IMG/VR virus record: IMGVR_UViG_3300045110_000134 | Coordinates: 1-60,237 of that record | From: a virus | DNA: 60,237 nt | Direction: 5' to 3' (one strand) | In this document: positions 1 through 8,184 of the stretch, in pieces | Layout of the letters: each line of letters starts with the position of its first letter | Position numbering within the stretch: the stretch's first letter is position 1 | Notes under the pieces: generated by a model | Told to the model about the DNA's origin: nothing | Database searches by the model: none | The model's input: the letters and a program-made list of their open reading frames with translations, nothing else | Made by a program: the position numbers and the translations under genes

Positions 1-127
1 TTCTGAAAACAGTAGGACGTGATTTCAAGAAGGGTCTGAACTTTATCCTTCCGTGGGCAGAAGGCGCTGGCGAAGTAGCGGTGCGCCTCTTTGCTCCTAG
101 CCTTGGGCCGTTGTTTAACTCAACCGT
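1..127. repeat. Left copy of 127-bp terminal direct repeat
   Basis: Bases 1-127 are identical to bases 60111-60237. An exact 127-base overlap is what a k-mer assembler leaves when a molecule is circular or circularly permuted, so the window is best read as a closed circle of 60,110 bp. True short terminal repeats would look the same, but 127 is a common assembler k-mer and the repeat lies inside a coding gene, which favours the assembly explanation. Confidence 0.95.
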
Positions 128-365
128 TTCAGCAGTAGTTCTCGCGGAACAAAAAGCGGCGGCACTGGGTAAGCAGGATGGGAGTGGTCCGCAGAAACTA
201 GCAGACGTGTTGCAGTTGATGGAACCTGTGATTGCAGCAGCCTTAAAGGATGCAGGCAGGGATTCGAGTACGGCTGCGGTTACTCAGTATATCGAGTCCG
301 TCGTAGAGGTACTGAATGCAGCGCCGGCACCAGTAATGACTACTCCACCACCCCAAACACTCTAA
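1..365 (+). CDS. Small protein across the genome join (3' part)
   Basis: This is the 3' part of a 126-residue gene whose start (ATG) lies at 60095. Joining 60095-60110 to 1-365 gives an uninterrupted frame beginning MSFIGFLKTVGRDFKK. It starts by an ATGA overlap with the M15 endolysin stop and ends in a TAATG overlap with the next gene. The N-terminal third is amphipathic and basic; the middle is helical; the C-terminus is a proline-rich tail. Position just after holin-like and lysin genes suggests a late role, but I do not recognise the family. A shorter GTG start at 81 is possible but unnecessary once the circle is closed. Confidence 0.85.
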   Translation, partial: LKTVGRDFKKGLNFILPWAEGAGEVAVRLFAPSLGPLFNSTVSAVVLAEQKAAALGKQDGSGPQKLADVLQLMEPVIAAALKDAGRDSSTAAVTQYIESVVEVLNAAPAPVMTTPPPQTL

Positions 366-550
366 TGCCTTGGGAGCCCAAAGACGCGACACGACATACC
401 AAAAAGGCTCGCTCGGCACGATGCAAGCGGGCCTTCGCACACGCCAGCAACAGTGTGCTGAAGCGGACGGGGCATGAAGGGCGAGCAGTACGTGCGGGCA
501 ACGCAGCGGTCAACAAGTGCAACGCGAAACGGAAACGACTCAAACGGTGA
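365..550 (+). CDS. Small basic phage protein
   Basis: A 61-residue lysine/arginine-rich protein starting MPWEPKDATRHTKKA. The pattern W-x-P/S-K-D-A-x-R-H-T-K-K followed by repeated small helices with AN and EG-x-AVR motifs is a recurrent short phage protein type I know only as hypothetical. It starts inside the previous stop (TAATG), so it is translationally coupled. Strong positive charge suggests nucleic acid contact, which is inference only. Confidence 0.75.
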   Translation: MPWEPKDATRHTKKARSARCKRAFAHASNSVLKRTGHEGRAVRAGNAAVNKCNAKRKRLKR

Positions 551-553
551 CCT

Positions 554-709
554 ATGCCTCAGGGATTAGTGCGTGGCGGCAGGAAGAAGACTGCAAGGCG
601 GAAGCGCACAGTAAAAGAGGACCGCAACGAAATTCGAGGTCTCAGGAAAAGATATGGCGCCGACGACAGTTTTGAACTGAAGAGGGCGGCATACAAGAGA
701 AAGCGCTGA
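554..709 (+). CDS. Very small basic protein
   Basis: A 51-residue ORF beginning MPQGLVRGGRKKTARRKR and ending in AYKRKR, placed 3 bases after the previous stop and 9 bases before the next start in the same direction. Nearly a third of its residues are Lys or Arg, like its upstream neighbour. It fills an otherwise empty gap in a tightly packed operon, which is the main reason to believe it. Function unknown; nucleic acid binding is plausible. Confidence 0.6.
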   Translation: MPQGLVRGGRKKTARRKRTVKEDRNEIRGLRKRYGADDSFELKRAAYKRKR

Positions 710-718
710 AACGGTGAC

Positions 719-2035
719 ATGCCGCAATACCAATGGCTACGTTACGACACTGCACGGCGAGCGCTCGCACAGAGGCTCGCAGACCTTATCAATGCCTTCT
801 GGACGGATGCAGAGCTTGGCTACTACCTGGCGGAAGCGCTCCGGACCTGGAACGCTCTTACAGAGCAGTGGAATGCAGACTTTGCTTTTACGCCAACTTC
901 CGTTCCTTGGTACGATCTCTCCCGACTGCCCGGTTCCCCTCGACTCCGCACGCTGACTGACACCTACCTCTACACAGTCATGGAGTACCACCTACTTGAG
1001 CCTCCCTCGGGGGGAACGTGGACCGGGACAAGTCAGTACACCATTGCAGACCTCTCCGCGGCTCTTGAGGGAGCTCGGGATGAGATGATTCAGTCCTCGG
1101 GCTGCAACATCGCGCAGATGGGACCGCTACCCTCAGTCCCTAACACGCGCAGGATCTATCTTCCCGACTCGACGCTTGAGCCCAGGCGGGCGCGGTTCAT
1201 GCCAGATTCCGGACTGCCCAACACGATGACGCGGGAAGACAACCTCGCGTGGGACAGTTTTGAGCCAGACCACGCGCAGACTCCGCGCATCCCGCAGTCC
1301 TGGGGCGTAATCAGTGGTCCTCCGTTGGCCCTGGACGTTGACACAGGACCAAACGTTGCCGGCCGCTACGATGTCATTGCGCTCATGGCTGGGATTCCTT
1401 TCAATCCTCCGGTGAATACTCTGCTCGGGGTTCCGGATGACTGGTCCTGGCTGGCGAAGTGGGGCGCCCTGGCAGAACTTCTCGGGCGAGATTCAGAGGC
1501 TACCGATCGCGAGCGGGCAGCGTACTGCCAGAAGCGTTACGAGGATGGTCTCAAGATTATGCAGCAGTCGAACTGGCTGCTGACTGCGACCATCAACGGC
1601 ATCCCGGTAGATACTCCTTCCGTGCGCGAGCAGGATGGATACTCTCCTGAATGGCAGAACGACGGCACGGCTTGGCCTTCGATTGTGACCGCAGGCATGG
1701 ATTTATTGGCTCCGTGTCCGGTTGGCGGTTCGCCGCGCGGCGTGTCGCTGGTCTTGGTCGGTAATGCTCCGGTCCCGGTTGCCGATAATGACCTGGTTCA
1801 AATTTCAAAAGACGCATTCGATGTGGTGCTCGATTACGCGCAAGTGCTGGCCAGTTTCAAAATGGGCGGCACAGAGTTTTCGGATACGAAAGACCTGGAA
1901 AAGAATTTCTTCCGCTTTGCGGCAGAGACCAACAAGCGATTGGCGGCAATGGGATTGTTTAGGGACATGCTCGGGAGGGAAGGACGCCGACAAGACTCGG
2001 CACAACCACGTTCACGACCAACGACTGAGCGGTAG
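719..2035 (+). CDS. Probable virion structural protein (neck/tail region)
   Basis: A 438-residue protein starting MPQYQWLRYDTARRAL. Its N-terminal helical segment (LADLINAFWTDAELGYYLAE, about residues 20-40) resembles the start of connector/adaptor-type phage proteins. The rest is a mixed, proline-rich fold without a domain I can name. It sits at the head of the run leading to the tail-nozzle-like gene, so a neck or tail component is the likely role. The last ~20 residues (GREGRRQDSAQPRSRPTTER) are low-complexity and overlap the antisense homing endonuclease gene, so the original C-terminus may have been altered by that insertion. Confidence 0.7.
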   Translation: MPQYQWLRYDTARRALAQRLADLINAFWTDAELGYYLAEALRTWNALTEQWNADFAFTPTSVPWYDLSRLPGSPRLRTLTDTYLYTVMEYHLLEPPSGGTWTGTSQYTIADLSAALEGARDEMIQSSGCNIAQMGPLPSVPNTRRIYLPDSTLEPRRARFMPDSGLPNTMTREDNLAWDSFEPDHAQTPRIPQSWGVISGPPLALDVDTGPNVAGRYDVIALMAGIPFNPPVNTLLGVPDDWSWLAKWGALAELLGRDSEATDRERAAYCQKRYEDGLKIMQQSNWLLTATINGIPVDTPSVREQDGYSPEWQNDGTAWPSIVTAGMDLLAPCPVGGSPRGVSLVLVGNAPVPVADNDLVQISKDAFDVVLDYAQVLASFKMGGTEFSDTKDLEKNFFRFAAETNKRLAAMGLFRDMLGREGRRQDSAQPRSRPTTER

Positions 2036-2507
2036 AGACTGTGTAATTATGAGCCTTCAAAAACTCCATACGGGCAACAACGGCGTCCTGCTTGAGTCGG
2101 TAGGAGCCGATGTAATGATTCTTGTTGCCCATGTAGACTGCGGCAACCCAGCAGTTTCCGGAAGGATAAACACCCGCATAGCCAGATGTGTTCTTGGAGC
2201 GAATCCAGCGTCTCCTGTTTTGATTTTGGTCGCTACGGGTTGCCCAATGGCAGTTGCTTTTGGAATAACCCTTATTGTTGTTCATGCGATCAAGGGTTTT
2301 ACCAAGCGGCCTTTCCCCCATGTCGGCAAGGAACGCCTTAAACGATCTACGCCACCGTCTACAGACTGCGATGCCTCTAGCTCCGTAGTATTTGAAACTT
2401 TTATGCTTTGGGTTTTCGCAGCGCTGAATCATGTTCCAGTAGAGCGTGTAGAGGTTTCCTTGATGCTTGGCCTCGTAGGAATAGCCATGTTTCCATTTTC
2501 CAGCCAT
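1959..2507 (-). CDS. HNH homing endonuclease with AP2-like domain
   Basis: A 182-residue protein read against all its neighbours. Residues about 5-95 carry the pattern YWNMIQRCENPKH, YYGARGI, W-x-x-S-F-x-A-F, LDRMNNNKGYS and NCHWAT, typical of HNH endonucleases of phage homing genes. Residues about 105-150 (NTSGYAGVY to YIGSYRLKQDAV) match an AP2/ERF-like DNA-binding repeat, a common partner. I chose the ATG at 2507 (MAGKWKHGYSYE) because upstream residues look like shadow sequence of the next gene. Its 3' end overlaps the structural gene on the other strand by 77 bases. A free-standing selfish insertion is the simplest reading. Confidence 0.85.
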   Translation of the reverse strand: MAGKWKHGYSYEAKHQGNLYTLYWNMIQRCENPKHKSFKYYGARGIAVCRRWRRSFKAFLADMGERPLGKTLDRMNNNKGYSKSNCHWATRSDQNQNRRRWIRSKNTSGYAGVYPSGNCWVAAVYMGNKNHYIGSYRLKQDAVVARMEFLKAHNYTVSTAQSLVVNVVVPSLVGVLPSRACP

Positions 2508-2548
2508 GCTGCGGAGTATACCAGAAGGTTGGGAAAGGACATTAAATA

Positions 2549-5410
2549 GTGGCACAGAAACCCTACGAGCGAGATCCCGACGCGAAACGGATGCCGTTCC
2601 ACGGCATGAATACTGTGCTGCCTCCGGACAGGTTGCCGGAAGGAAAGTACCCCTTCGCGCAGAACGTACGTGCTTACTTGCGGGATGCCATCCGGCCACG
2701 CGCTATGCAGGATTCCTCGATCGAGACTCTTCCCGGCCCGGTTTATAACATCCGGCGCCTGAACGATACGACCCCGGCCGGCCCCGTGGCAGGGTTCACT
2801 CTTATTGGTGGTGCGGCATCGAACCTCTACGCGGGCGTCGTCCAGGTAGATACCGGCTTTAGTGGCAACCCGCTCGCGATGGTTCCCTTTCGGCCGAATG
2901 CTTCCGTGCAACCTTGGATGTATGTGGGCGACTCGCTCAAAATGGACAAGGTGCGCTCGGACGGGCTCACTTACAAGGTGGGAATTAAGGAACCCCAGAC
3001 CGCACCTACGACAACCGCGGTCCCAGCGTCAGATTCTATTTCACTGATTGGGGCTGTCACTGCAACTTACTGGGGCGATTCCCCGCACTCAGGACCGACC
3101 GGAAACTACATCTGGAAATTCAGGACTGGTGGCGGCTCTGGTCCTATCCGCGCATCAACCGCGCCCAACGGAGTAACTACCGGAAACTCGCTCATCTTCG
3201 ACCAAGGAGCTATTGGGAGCCAGTCTGTCCCGATGGAGTGGACGCAGTACAACGCTTACTCGGGGACGGTCACTACGGCTGTTCCGGGTAACTCGGTTGG
3301 CTGGGTCAGTGGCGACGACTTTACTGGCCTGGTGGCCGGCGACAAGATTGTAATAAACGCTGTCACCTACACCATCGCGGCTTTTCCTCCTCCTACGAAC
3401 ACCGCGCTGCATGTGACAGTTAACCCTGGCACGCAGATTGACGTTCCCTACTCCGCGGCACAGCTTGGGTCAGCCATCCCAGTCTTCACGCCGGCACTCG
3501 AAAGCGAAGGCTACTCAGATTTCAACATGGTGGTGGAGGCGACTCTTTACATCCCGTCTCCGGGAAACTACACACTCAATCTGCAATCGAAGGATGAGGT
3601 TATCTGGGGACTGGGGAGTTCTGGTTCGCATACTCCAACCTGGCCGGCACCGACTGGTGGACAGGTTAAGAGCATTATGGGGCAGACCGTCACCGCACTG
3701 AACGGCTACCCACTCATGCCCAAGACGGTGACTCCGGACGGACAAGGGCAAGTAGACACAGGGAACATCGTTGTGACTTTCCCTGCGGCGGGGAACTATC
3801 CGATCGAGATTGACTACGACTTCTGGTATCACTCGGGCAGAATCCTGGTCATCAAGGAAAACGGAAACTTCATCCCTCCGATTCCTGCCTCGACCATTAC
3901 CGACGCGCAGTACCGCTACACCTATCGTTCCTCGGTCACGGGAGCAGTATCGAATCCTTCGCCGTCCTCGGCTGCGAATGCGCTCTCTGTCCTCTCGAAC
4001 ACAGTTACTCCGGTGCCTTCAACCGATCCCCAGGTAGACAAGATCGATTTCTACCGGAAGGACTCAGGACTGCTGAATTTCACCTATGTGGGCACGGGTC
4101 CAAACTCCGCTACCCCGTTTAAGGACACCCTGCTTGATGCAGACGTAATTGCGAATCCGGTTCTTGAGTTTGACAACTTCGAGCCGTTCCCCTCGATTGA
4201 CCTTCCGCGCAAAGGGATAGTGAATGTGTCCGGAGGAGTGGCGACCTGGGTTTCAGGTGACCAGTTCAACGTGCGCTGGCTGCCGGGTACGATCATCATT
4301 CTCGGGCCAACGTCTCCCACAGCTTCCGCGGTTGCCTACACGCTGAACACGCGCCCGACTTCTACGACGACACTGACGGCAACCAATGAAGAAATTCAAA
4401 ACGGTGTACCTGTTTCTATTCCTCTTGCTGACGGCACGGGCCTTACATACGAGATTGCGGAGCCAATCCTAGCCGCGCAGCCGATGCCGTTTATCTGGGG
4501 ACCGACTGACAACGTAGCGTTCATCTACGGATGTGGCGACCCTCTGCGTCCTGGCGTCCTGTACTGGACGAAAGGAAACAATCCGGACTCTGCTCCCGAC
4601 ACGAACCAGCAGGACGTTACCAGCCCAAGCGAGCCCCTGGTGAACGGCTTGATTGTGGATGGGCTCGGGTGGGTGGCATCTCCGGAGCGGGCCTGGTTAA
4701 TCTATCCCAACTTCTTCAATGCGCTCGCCACTGTGGATGGAACGATCGGTTCAACCTGGACCTTGCAGGAATCCAGCCTGAAGCGCGGCGTCTACATGCC
4801 TTGGGCATTGACCGTGGATGGTGGGCACAACGTTTTCTTCCGCGCCAAGGACGGAATCTACATTTCGCCCTACGGACAGGGCGGGGAGTCAATCACGGAT
4901 GCGGACTTGTTTAATATCTTCCCGCATGAAGGGGCACTCCCGCAGCCGGTTATCCGCGGAGGGTTCGTTGTCTATCCTCCGGACGACAGCAAGCCGGCTT
5001 CGCAGCGACTCAGCACGGGCGGCGGATACTTGTACTACGACTACCAGGACACCTTGGGGACGCAGAGAACCCTGGTGTTCGACATTGCAGGGAAGGGCTG
5101 GGTGTGGGACTTGTACGAGCATCCCGTGGTAACGCACACGGTTGAAGAAGGCGACAACATCAACGGAGTGCTGTGTGGATGCACGGATGGCACAGTGCGG
5201 CCCTTGGCAGACAGCACTTCCGAAAATGCGACTTGCGTTGTGCTGATGCCGTGCGACACTGCAGGAGACGTGCGGAGCCAAAAACACTGGGGCGATTTGT
5301 ACATTGAGGCGAACCCTCCTGATTCGATTGCTACGCAAAGTTCGCTGTTACTCGAAAGCGGGCTTGGCAGCATAGAGCTAGAGGATGGCTCGGGAGTAAT
5401 TCTTTTATAG
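2549..5410 (+). CDS. Large tail-nozzle/stabilisation-like structural protein
   Basis: A 953-residue protein with a GTG start preceded by a GGGAAAGGA ribosome site. The N-terminus (MNTVLPPDRLPEGKYPFAQN) matches the opening of podoviral nozzle proteins of the T7 gp12/P22 gp10 type, where asparagine-rich early residues precede a beta-propeller. Near residues 320-370 a PA14-like beta segment appears (VVEATLYIPSPGNYTLNL). The C-terminal third has propeller-like strands ending in VFFRAKDGIYISPYG and KGWVWDLYEHP. It would close the tail tube and hold fibres. The assignment is by pattern and context; exact homology needs a profile search. Confidence 0.75.
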   Translation: MAQKPYERDPDAKRMPFHGMNTVLPPDRLPEGKYPFAQNVRAYLRDAIRPRAMQDSSIETLPGPVYNIRRLNDTTPAGPVAGFTLIGGAASNLYAGVVQVDTGFSGNPLAMVPFRPNASVQPWMYVGDSLKMDKVRSDGLTYKVGIKEPQTAPTTTAVPASDSISLIGAVTATYWGDSPHSGPTGNYIWKFRTGGGSGPIRASTAPNGVTTGNSLIFDQGAIGSQSVPMEWTQYNAYSGTVTTAVPGNSVGWVSGDDFTGLVAGDKIVINAVTYTIAAFPPPTNTALHVTVNPGTQIDVPYSAAQLGSAIPVFTPALESEGYSDFNMVVEATLYIPSPGNYTLNLQSKDEVIWGLGSSGSHTPTWPAPTGGQVKSIMGQTVTALNGYPLMPKTVTPDGQGQVDTGNIVVTFPAAGNYPIEIDYDFWYHSGRILVIKENGNFIPPIPASTITDAQYRYTYRSSVTGAVSNPSPSSAANALSVLSNTVTPVPSTDPQVDKIDFYRKDSGLLNFTYVGTGPNSATPFKDTLLDADVIANPVLEFDNFEPFPSIDLPRKGIVNVSGGVATWVSGDQFNVRWLPGTIIILGPTSPTASAVAYTLNTRPTSTTTLTATNEEIQNGVPVSIPLADGTGLTYEIAEPILAAQPMPFIWGPTDNVAFIYGCGDPLRPGVLYWTKGNNPDSAPDTNQQDVTSPSEPLVNGLIVDGLGWVASPERAWLIYPNFFNALATVDGTIGSTWTLQESSLKRGVYMPWALTVDGGHNVFFRAKDGIYISPYGQGGESITDADLFNIFPHEGALPQPVIRGGFVVYPPDDSKPASQRLSTGGGYLYYDYQDTLGTQRTLVFDIAGKGWVWDLYEHPVVTHTVEEGDNINGVLCGCTDGTVRPLADSTSENATCVVLMPCDTAGDVRSQKHWGDLYIEANPPDSIATQSSLLLESGLGSIELEDGSGVILL

Positions 5411-5421
5411 GGTGAGAACTT

Positions 5422-5949
5422 ATGCCAGATCAGAAAATTAGCCAGTTGACCGATGGCTCTCCTGCTCAGTCTACCGACCAAGTGCCTGTAGCTCGTAGCG
5501 GCTCCACACTGCGAGTCAATATGGGTACGATCGGAGCTATCCAAGTCGCAACCGTCACCCTAACATCGGCACAGTTGAAGGCATTGAGAGCAACCCCAGT
5601 GCAGCTAGTTGCTGCACCAGGGGCAGGAAAGGTAATTCAAGCCATCAGTTCGTTTTGGCAATACTCAGCAGGCGCAACTCCATATACCGTGCCCGATGGG
5701 AGCCTCGTTATCTACAACGCGACGGCCGGGTTAGTGCTGGGGGAACGTTTTACAGAAAATGCGGCAGGATTTTTAGATCAGGCAGCGTCACAAGTCCTTT
5801 TGCTAAATGCCGACAATACGCAGGCGCAGCCAGCGACTTCATTTGCGAATAAAGCGCTTTTGATCGCCAACAACGGTAGCGGCGAATGGACTGCTGGCGA
5901 CGGCACTGTGATTGTGACCGTGTACTACGCCGTGGTGACATTGAGTTAA
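5422..5949 (+). CDS. Tail/fibre-associated protein with beta-sandwich domain (paralogue 1)
   Basis: A 175-residue protein. Residues 4-30 (KISQLTDGSPAQSTDQVPVA) are the short collar motif found at the N-terminus of many phage fibre proteins. From residue 45 on there is a domain starting LTSAQLKALRATPVQLV, followed by APGAGK and a conserved FLDQAASQ segment. The same domain recurs in the gene at 6840-7493. It probably attaches to the nozzle protein encoded just upstream and may bind a ligand or stabilise the virion; this is inference. Confidence 0.75.
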   Translation: MPDQKISQLTDGSPAQSTDQVPVARSGSTLRVNMGTIGAIQVATVTLTSAQLKALRATPVQLVAAPGAGKVIQAISSFWQYSAGATPYTVPDGSLVIYNATAGLVLGERFTENAAGFLDQAASQVLLLNADNTQAQPATSFANKALLIANNGSGEWTAGDGTVIVTVYYAVVTLS

Positions 5950-5952
5950 AAG

Positions 5953-6840
5953 ATGCCAGTCATCGCTGATTTGTCGCTAACAATCACGCCGGCCACAGCG
6001 CTTTACACGGCGCCCGTGAATGACGCAATCGTCAACGCTTACGAGTCCGTGCAGGAGGGGCGACATGCTATTGTTCTGGATTTCAATTCCGGGGGAGGGC
6101 TTTACTCCCGTGACCTGGGTACGATCTTTCAGTGGCCCGCGCAAGCTGGAACGGTTCTGTATGTATGGCAGCCGAGTATCATCGCTATGCCCGAAGGCAC
6201 CTACGGGCGAGCAACCGACTGGCTCGACTCAGGAGGAGCAAAGTTCATTCAGGGAGTCCTCATCGAAGCCGACTCCTTCAACACGCCCAAAACTTTCTTC
6301 CTACAAGATGCCGACACACTAGCGCTGCATCCTTTGAATGAGTGTCCTGCGACGTTCAACCAGCAGTCGGTCAAGGCTTTCAGTTGCGTTCCCTTTGTGG
6401 CGCACTCGGCGCGGGTGATTTCTACCGATGGAGTGGAGTGGAGAGTATGGACAACGAAACTGGTGGCTCAACCCTGGCCGGAGCTGTGTTTCAACTGGCA
6501 GACGGAAATGACGTCGCTAGGAATGATCGGGTGGGGGCATGTACGGGAGATGAATGTGCCGTATGTCTCGACCTCTGGGGTTACTCTTGTGCTGACTTTC
6601 GACGCATGGCCGACAATAACAATTCCCTTGCCTTCGACGGGTGGGCTGCAGGCCAAGACGAAAGTGACTCTGCCCGCAAACAAGTTCAAACTGGTTTCAC
6701 TCCAGACCTTCTCGGCCGGGGACCCTCACCGGATCTTCGCGGACGATTTGCAACTGAAGATTAAAGCTTGGGGCTCGACTGAGGCGTACCAGGTACTCCG
6801 TCCCTTCGGTGGGCCTTCCCGTGCGGGAGCCACGGTGTAA
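5953..6840 (+). CDS. Putative tail structural protein
   Basis: A 295-residue protein starting 3 bases after the previous stop and ending in a TAATG overlap with the next gene. It looks largely beta-stranded, with two cysteines and many aromatic residues, and has no named motif I recognise. It lies between two genes carrying the same beta-sandwich domain, so it probably belongs to the same tail-tip assembly. Baseplate-like or receptor-facing roles are possible but unsupported. Confidence 0.65.
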   Translation: MPVIADLSLTITPATALYTAPVNDAIVNAYESVQEGRHAIVLDFNSGGGLYSRDLGTIFQWPAQAGTVLYVWQPSIIAMPEGTYGRATDWLDSGGAKFIQGVLIEADSFNTPKTFFLQDADTLALHPLNECPATFNQQSVKAFSCVPFVAHSARVISTDGVEWRVWTTKLVAQPWPELCFNWQTEMTSLGMIGWGHVREMNVPYVSTSGVTLVLTFDAWPTITIPLPSTGGLQAKTKVTLPANKFKLVSLQTFSAGDPHRIFADDLQLKIKAWGSTEAYQVLRPFGGPSRAGATV

Positions 6841-7493
6841 TGCCGAACCAACCAACTTCATTCCGGTATCCTTTCTCGCTGCCGGCTGAAATTCATCCCG
6901 GAGTAAGAAACGCTCTGAGGCTGACTTACAACGGTGTCAAAGACCTGAACGATGCTATCCGGAAGCTGAACCAGAAAGTAAACACCAACACAGAGACAAT
7001 CACCAACGTTACCAATGTTGCGGCTGCGCCAGCCGTAACTCCTCCGCCCGCGCCTCCACCGCTGATTCAGTTGATTCAATTTACTCTGACATCCGCACAA
7101 GTCCTGGCGCTGAAAGCTACTCCGGTGCAGATCCTTAGCGCTCCCGGAGCCGGCGCCATGTACTTAGTCGGTGCCGTGGTTTACCAGTACAAGTTTGTGA
7201 CGACTCCCTACACGGTGAATGGAAGTGGCAACCAGTACCTATGCGTCTATGCGGGGACGCAGCCGGCGCTGGCCACTCTGGGACAGGCTTATGTCTATAT
7301 CAGTTCGACGGGGTTCATGGACCAGGGTGCGAGCCAGTTGTTTCAAGGTGCGGGTCTTGCTCGCGCTGCACAGACTGTGCTGGACAACGGAGCATTGTTT
7401 GTTTCGCTACCGTCCGATGCTACGGCGGAGTTGCTGGCCGGCGATGGCACTCTGACCGTCTCCGCCGAATACGCTACGGTGGCTTTGCAGTAG
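6840..7493 (+). CDS. Tail/fibre-associated protein with beta-sandwich domain (paralogue 2)
   Basis: A 217-residue protein. Residues 1-55 are helical with a coiled-coil-like stretch (LNDAIRKLNQKVNTNTETI), then a proline-rich hinge (VTPPPAPPP), then a C-terminal domain starting FTLTSAQVLALKATPVQIL with APGAGA and GFMDQGASQ. That domain is clearly related to residues 45-175 of the gene at 5422-5949. The stalk-hinge-head layout suggests a small trimeric fibre or appendage. Confidence 0.75.
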   Translation: MPNQPTSFRYPFSLPAEIHPGVRNALRLTYNGVKDLNDAIRKLNQKVNTNTETITNVTNVAAAPAVTPPPAPPPLIQLIQFTLTSAQVLALKATPVQILSAPGAGAMYLVGAVVYQYKFVTTPYTVNGSGNQYLCVYAGTQPALATLGQAYVYISSTGFMDQGASQLFQGAGLARAAQTVLDNGALFVSLPSDATAELLAGDGTLTVSAEYATVALQ

Positions 7494-7502
7494 GGAGGTA
7501 CA

Positions 7503-8174
7503 ATGTTCGCGGAGAACGCCATGAAACGGTGGTTGCACTACCTCTGGGAAAACGAAGACGGGTTCTTTGGCATCGGCCAAGGGCCAAGTCACGGAGAGAA
7601 GCAGCAGTTTTACGATATGTCGAACCTCGCAAACTTTGCTACGTCCAAGGGCGAGAGTGACATCAATAGCGCGGACAATTTCTGGAAGTCAATTCTCTCC
7701 GGAGATCCCAACAAGATTTCCAAGGTGCTCGGTCCTGCCATCTCCGGTATCAACAAGCGAGCCCAACAGCAGAAGAAGACGGCCGCGGAGTTTGGGAACC
7801 GCAGTGGCGGGACAAACGCAGCCCAGCAAGAGGCTGGGGACCAGGTGCGGAGCGAGTACGACACGATGGTTTCAGGATTGACCGGAGAGGCAGCATCGGC
7901 GCTCGGCGCGAGCGGGTCAAGTCTGCTGGCAGCCGGTGCGAGTGGGCACGAAGCGGCCTTCAGTGAAGCGAATACGATCCAGCAACAGCGGGCGGCGCAG
8001 TTGAACGACATCTTCAAAAGCATTACGTCGATCGCGAAAGCGTTTATCAACCCTGCGGAATCAACTAGCGGCGGCGGCGGCGGGGGGCTATTCAAAGGCG
8101 CTGCTGAGGGTGCGTTCAACAATCAGGTTCAACCTACGCTGGATACAAGCTACGCGGACCAGACGATTTCATAA
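7503..8174 (+). CDS. Candidate DNA ejection / internal virion protein
   Basis: A 223-residue protein with a good GGGAGG ribosome site 4 bases before its ATG. It is alanine-, glycine- and glutamine-rich: residues 75-165 are helical (INKRAQQQKKTAAEFG, QQEAGDQVRSEYDT), and a SGGGGGG linker sits near residue 190. Small alanine-rich proteins followed by two larger helical ones are the usual order for podoviral ejection proteins (P22 gp7, gp20, gp16). Assignment rests on composition and position. Confidence 0.6.
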   Translation: MFAENAMKRWLHYLWENEDGFFGIGQGPSHGEKQQFYDMSNLANFATSKGESDINSADNFWKSILSGDPNKISKVLGPAISGINKRAQQQKKTAAEFGNRSGGTNAAQQEAGDQVRSEYDTMVSGLTGEAASALGASGSSLLAAGASGHEAAFSEANTIQQQRAAQLNDIFKSITSIAKAFINPAESTSGGGGGGLFKGAAEGAFNNQVQPTLDTSYADQTIS

Positions 8175-8184
8175 AAGGAACCTA

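Noticed and set aside
1722-2549. Long plus-strand frame over the homing endonuclease
   Set aside because: It is the shadow of the antisense HNH gene and of the end of the 719-2035 gene; its product has no coherent domain.
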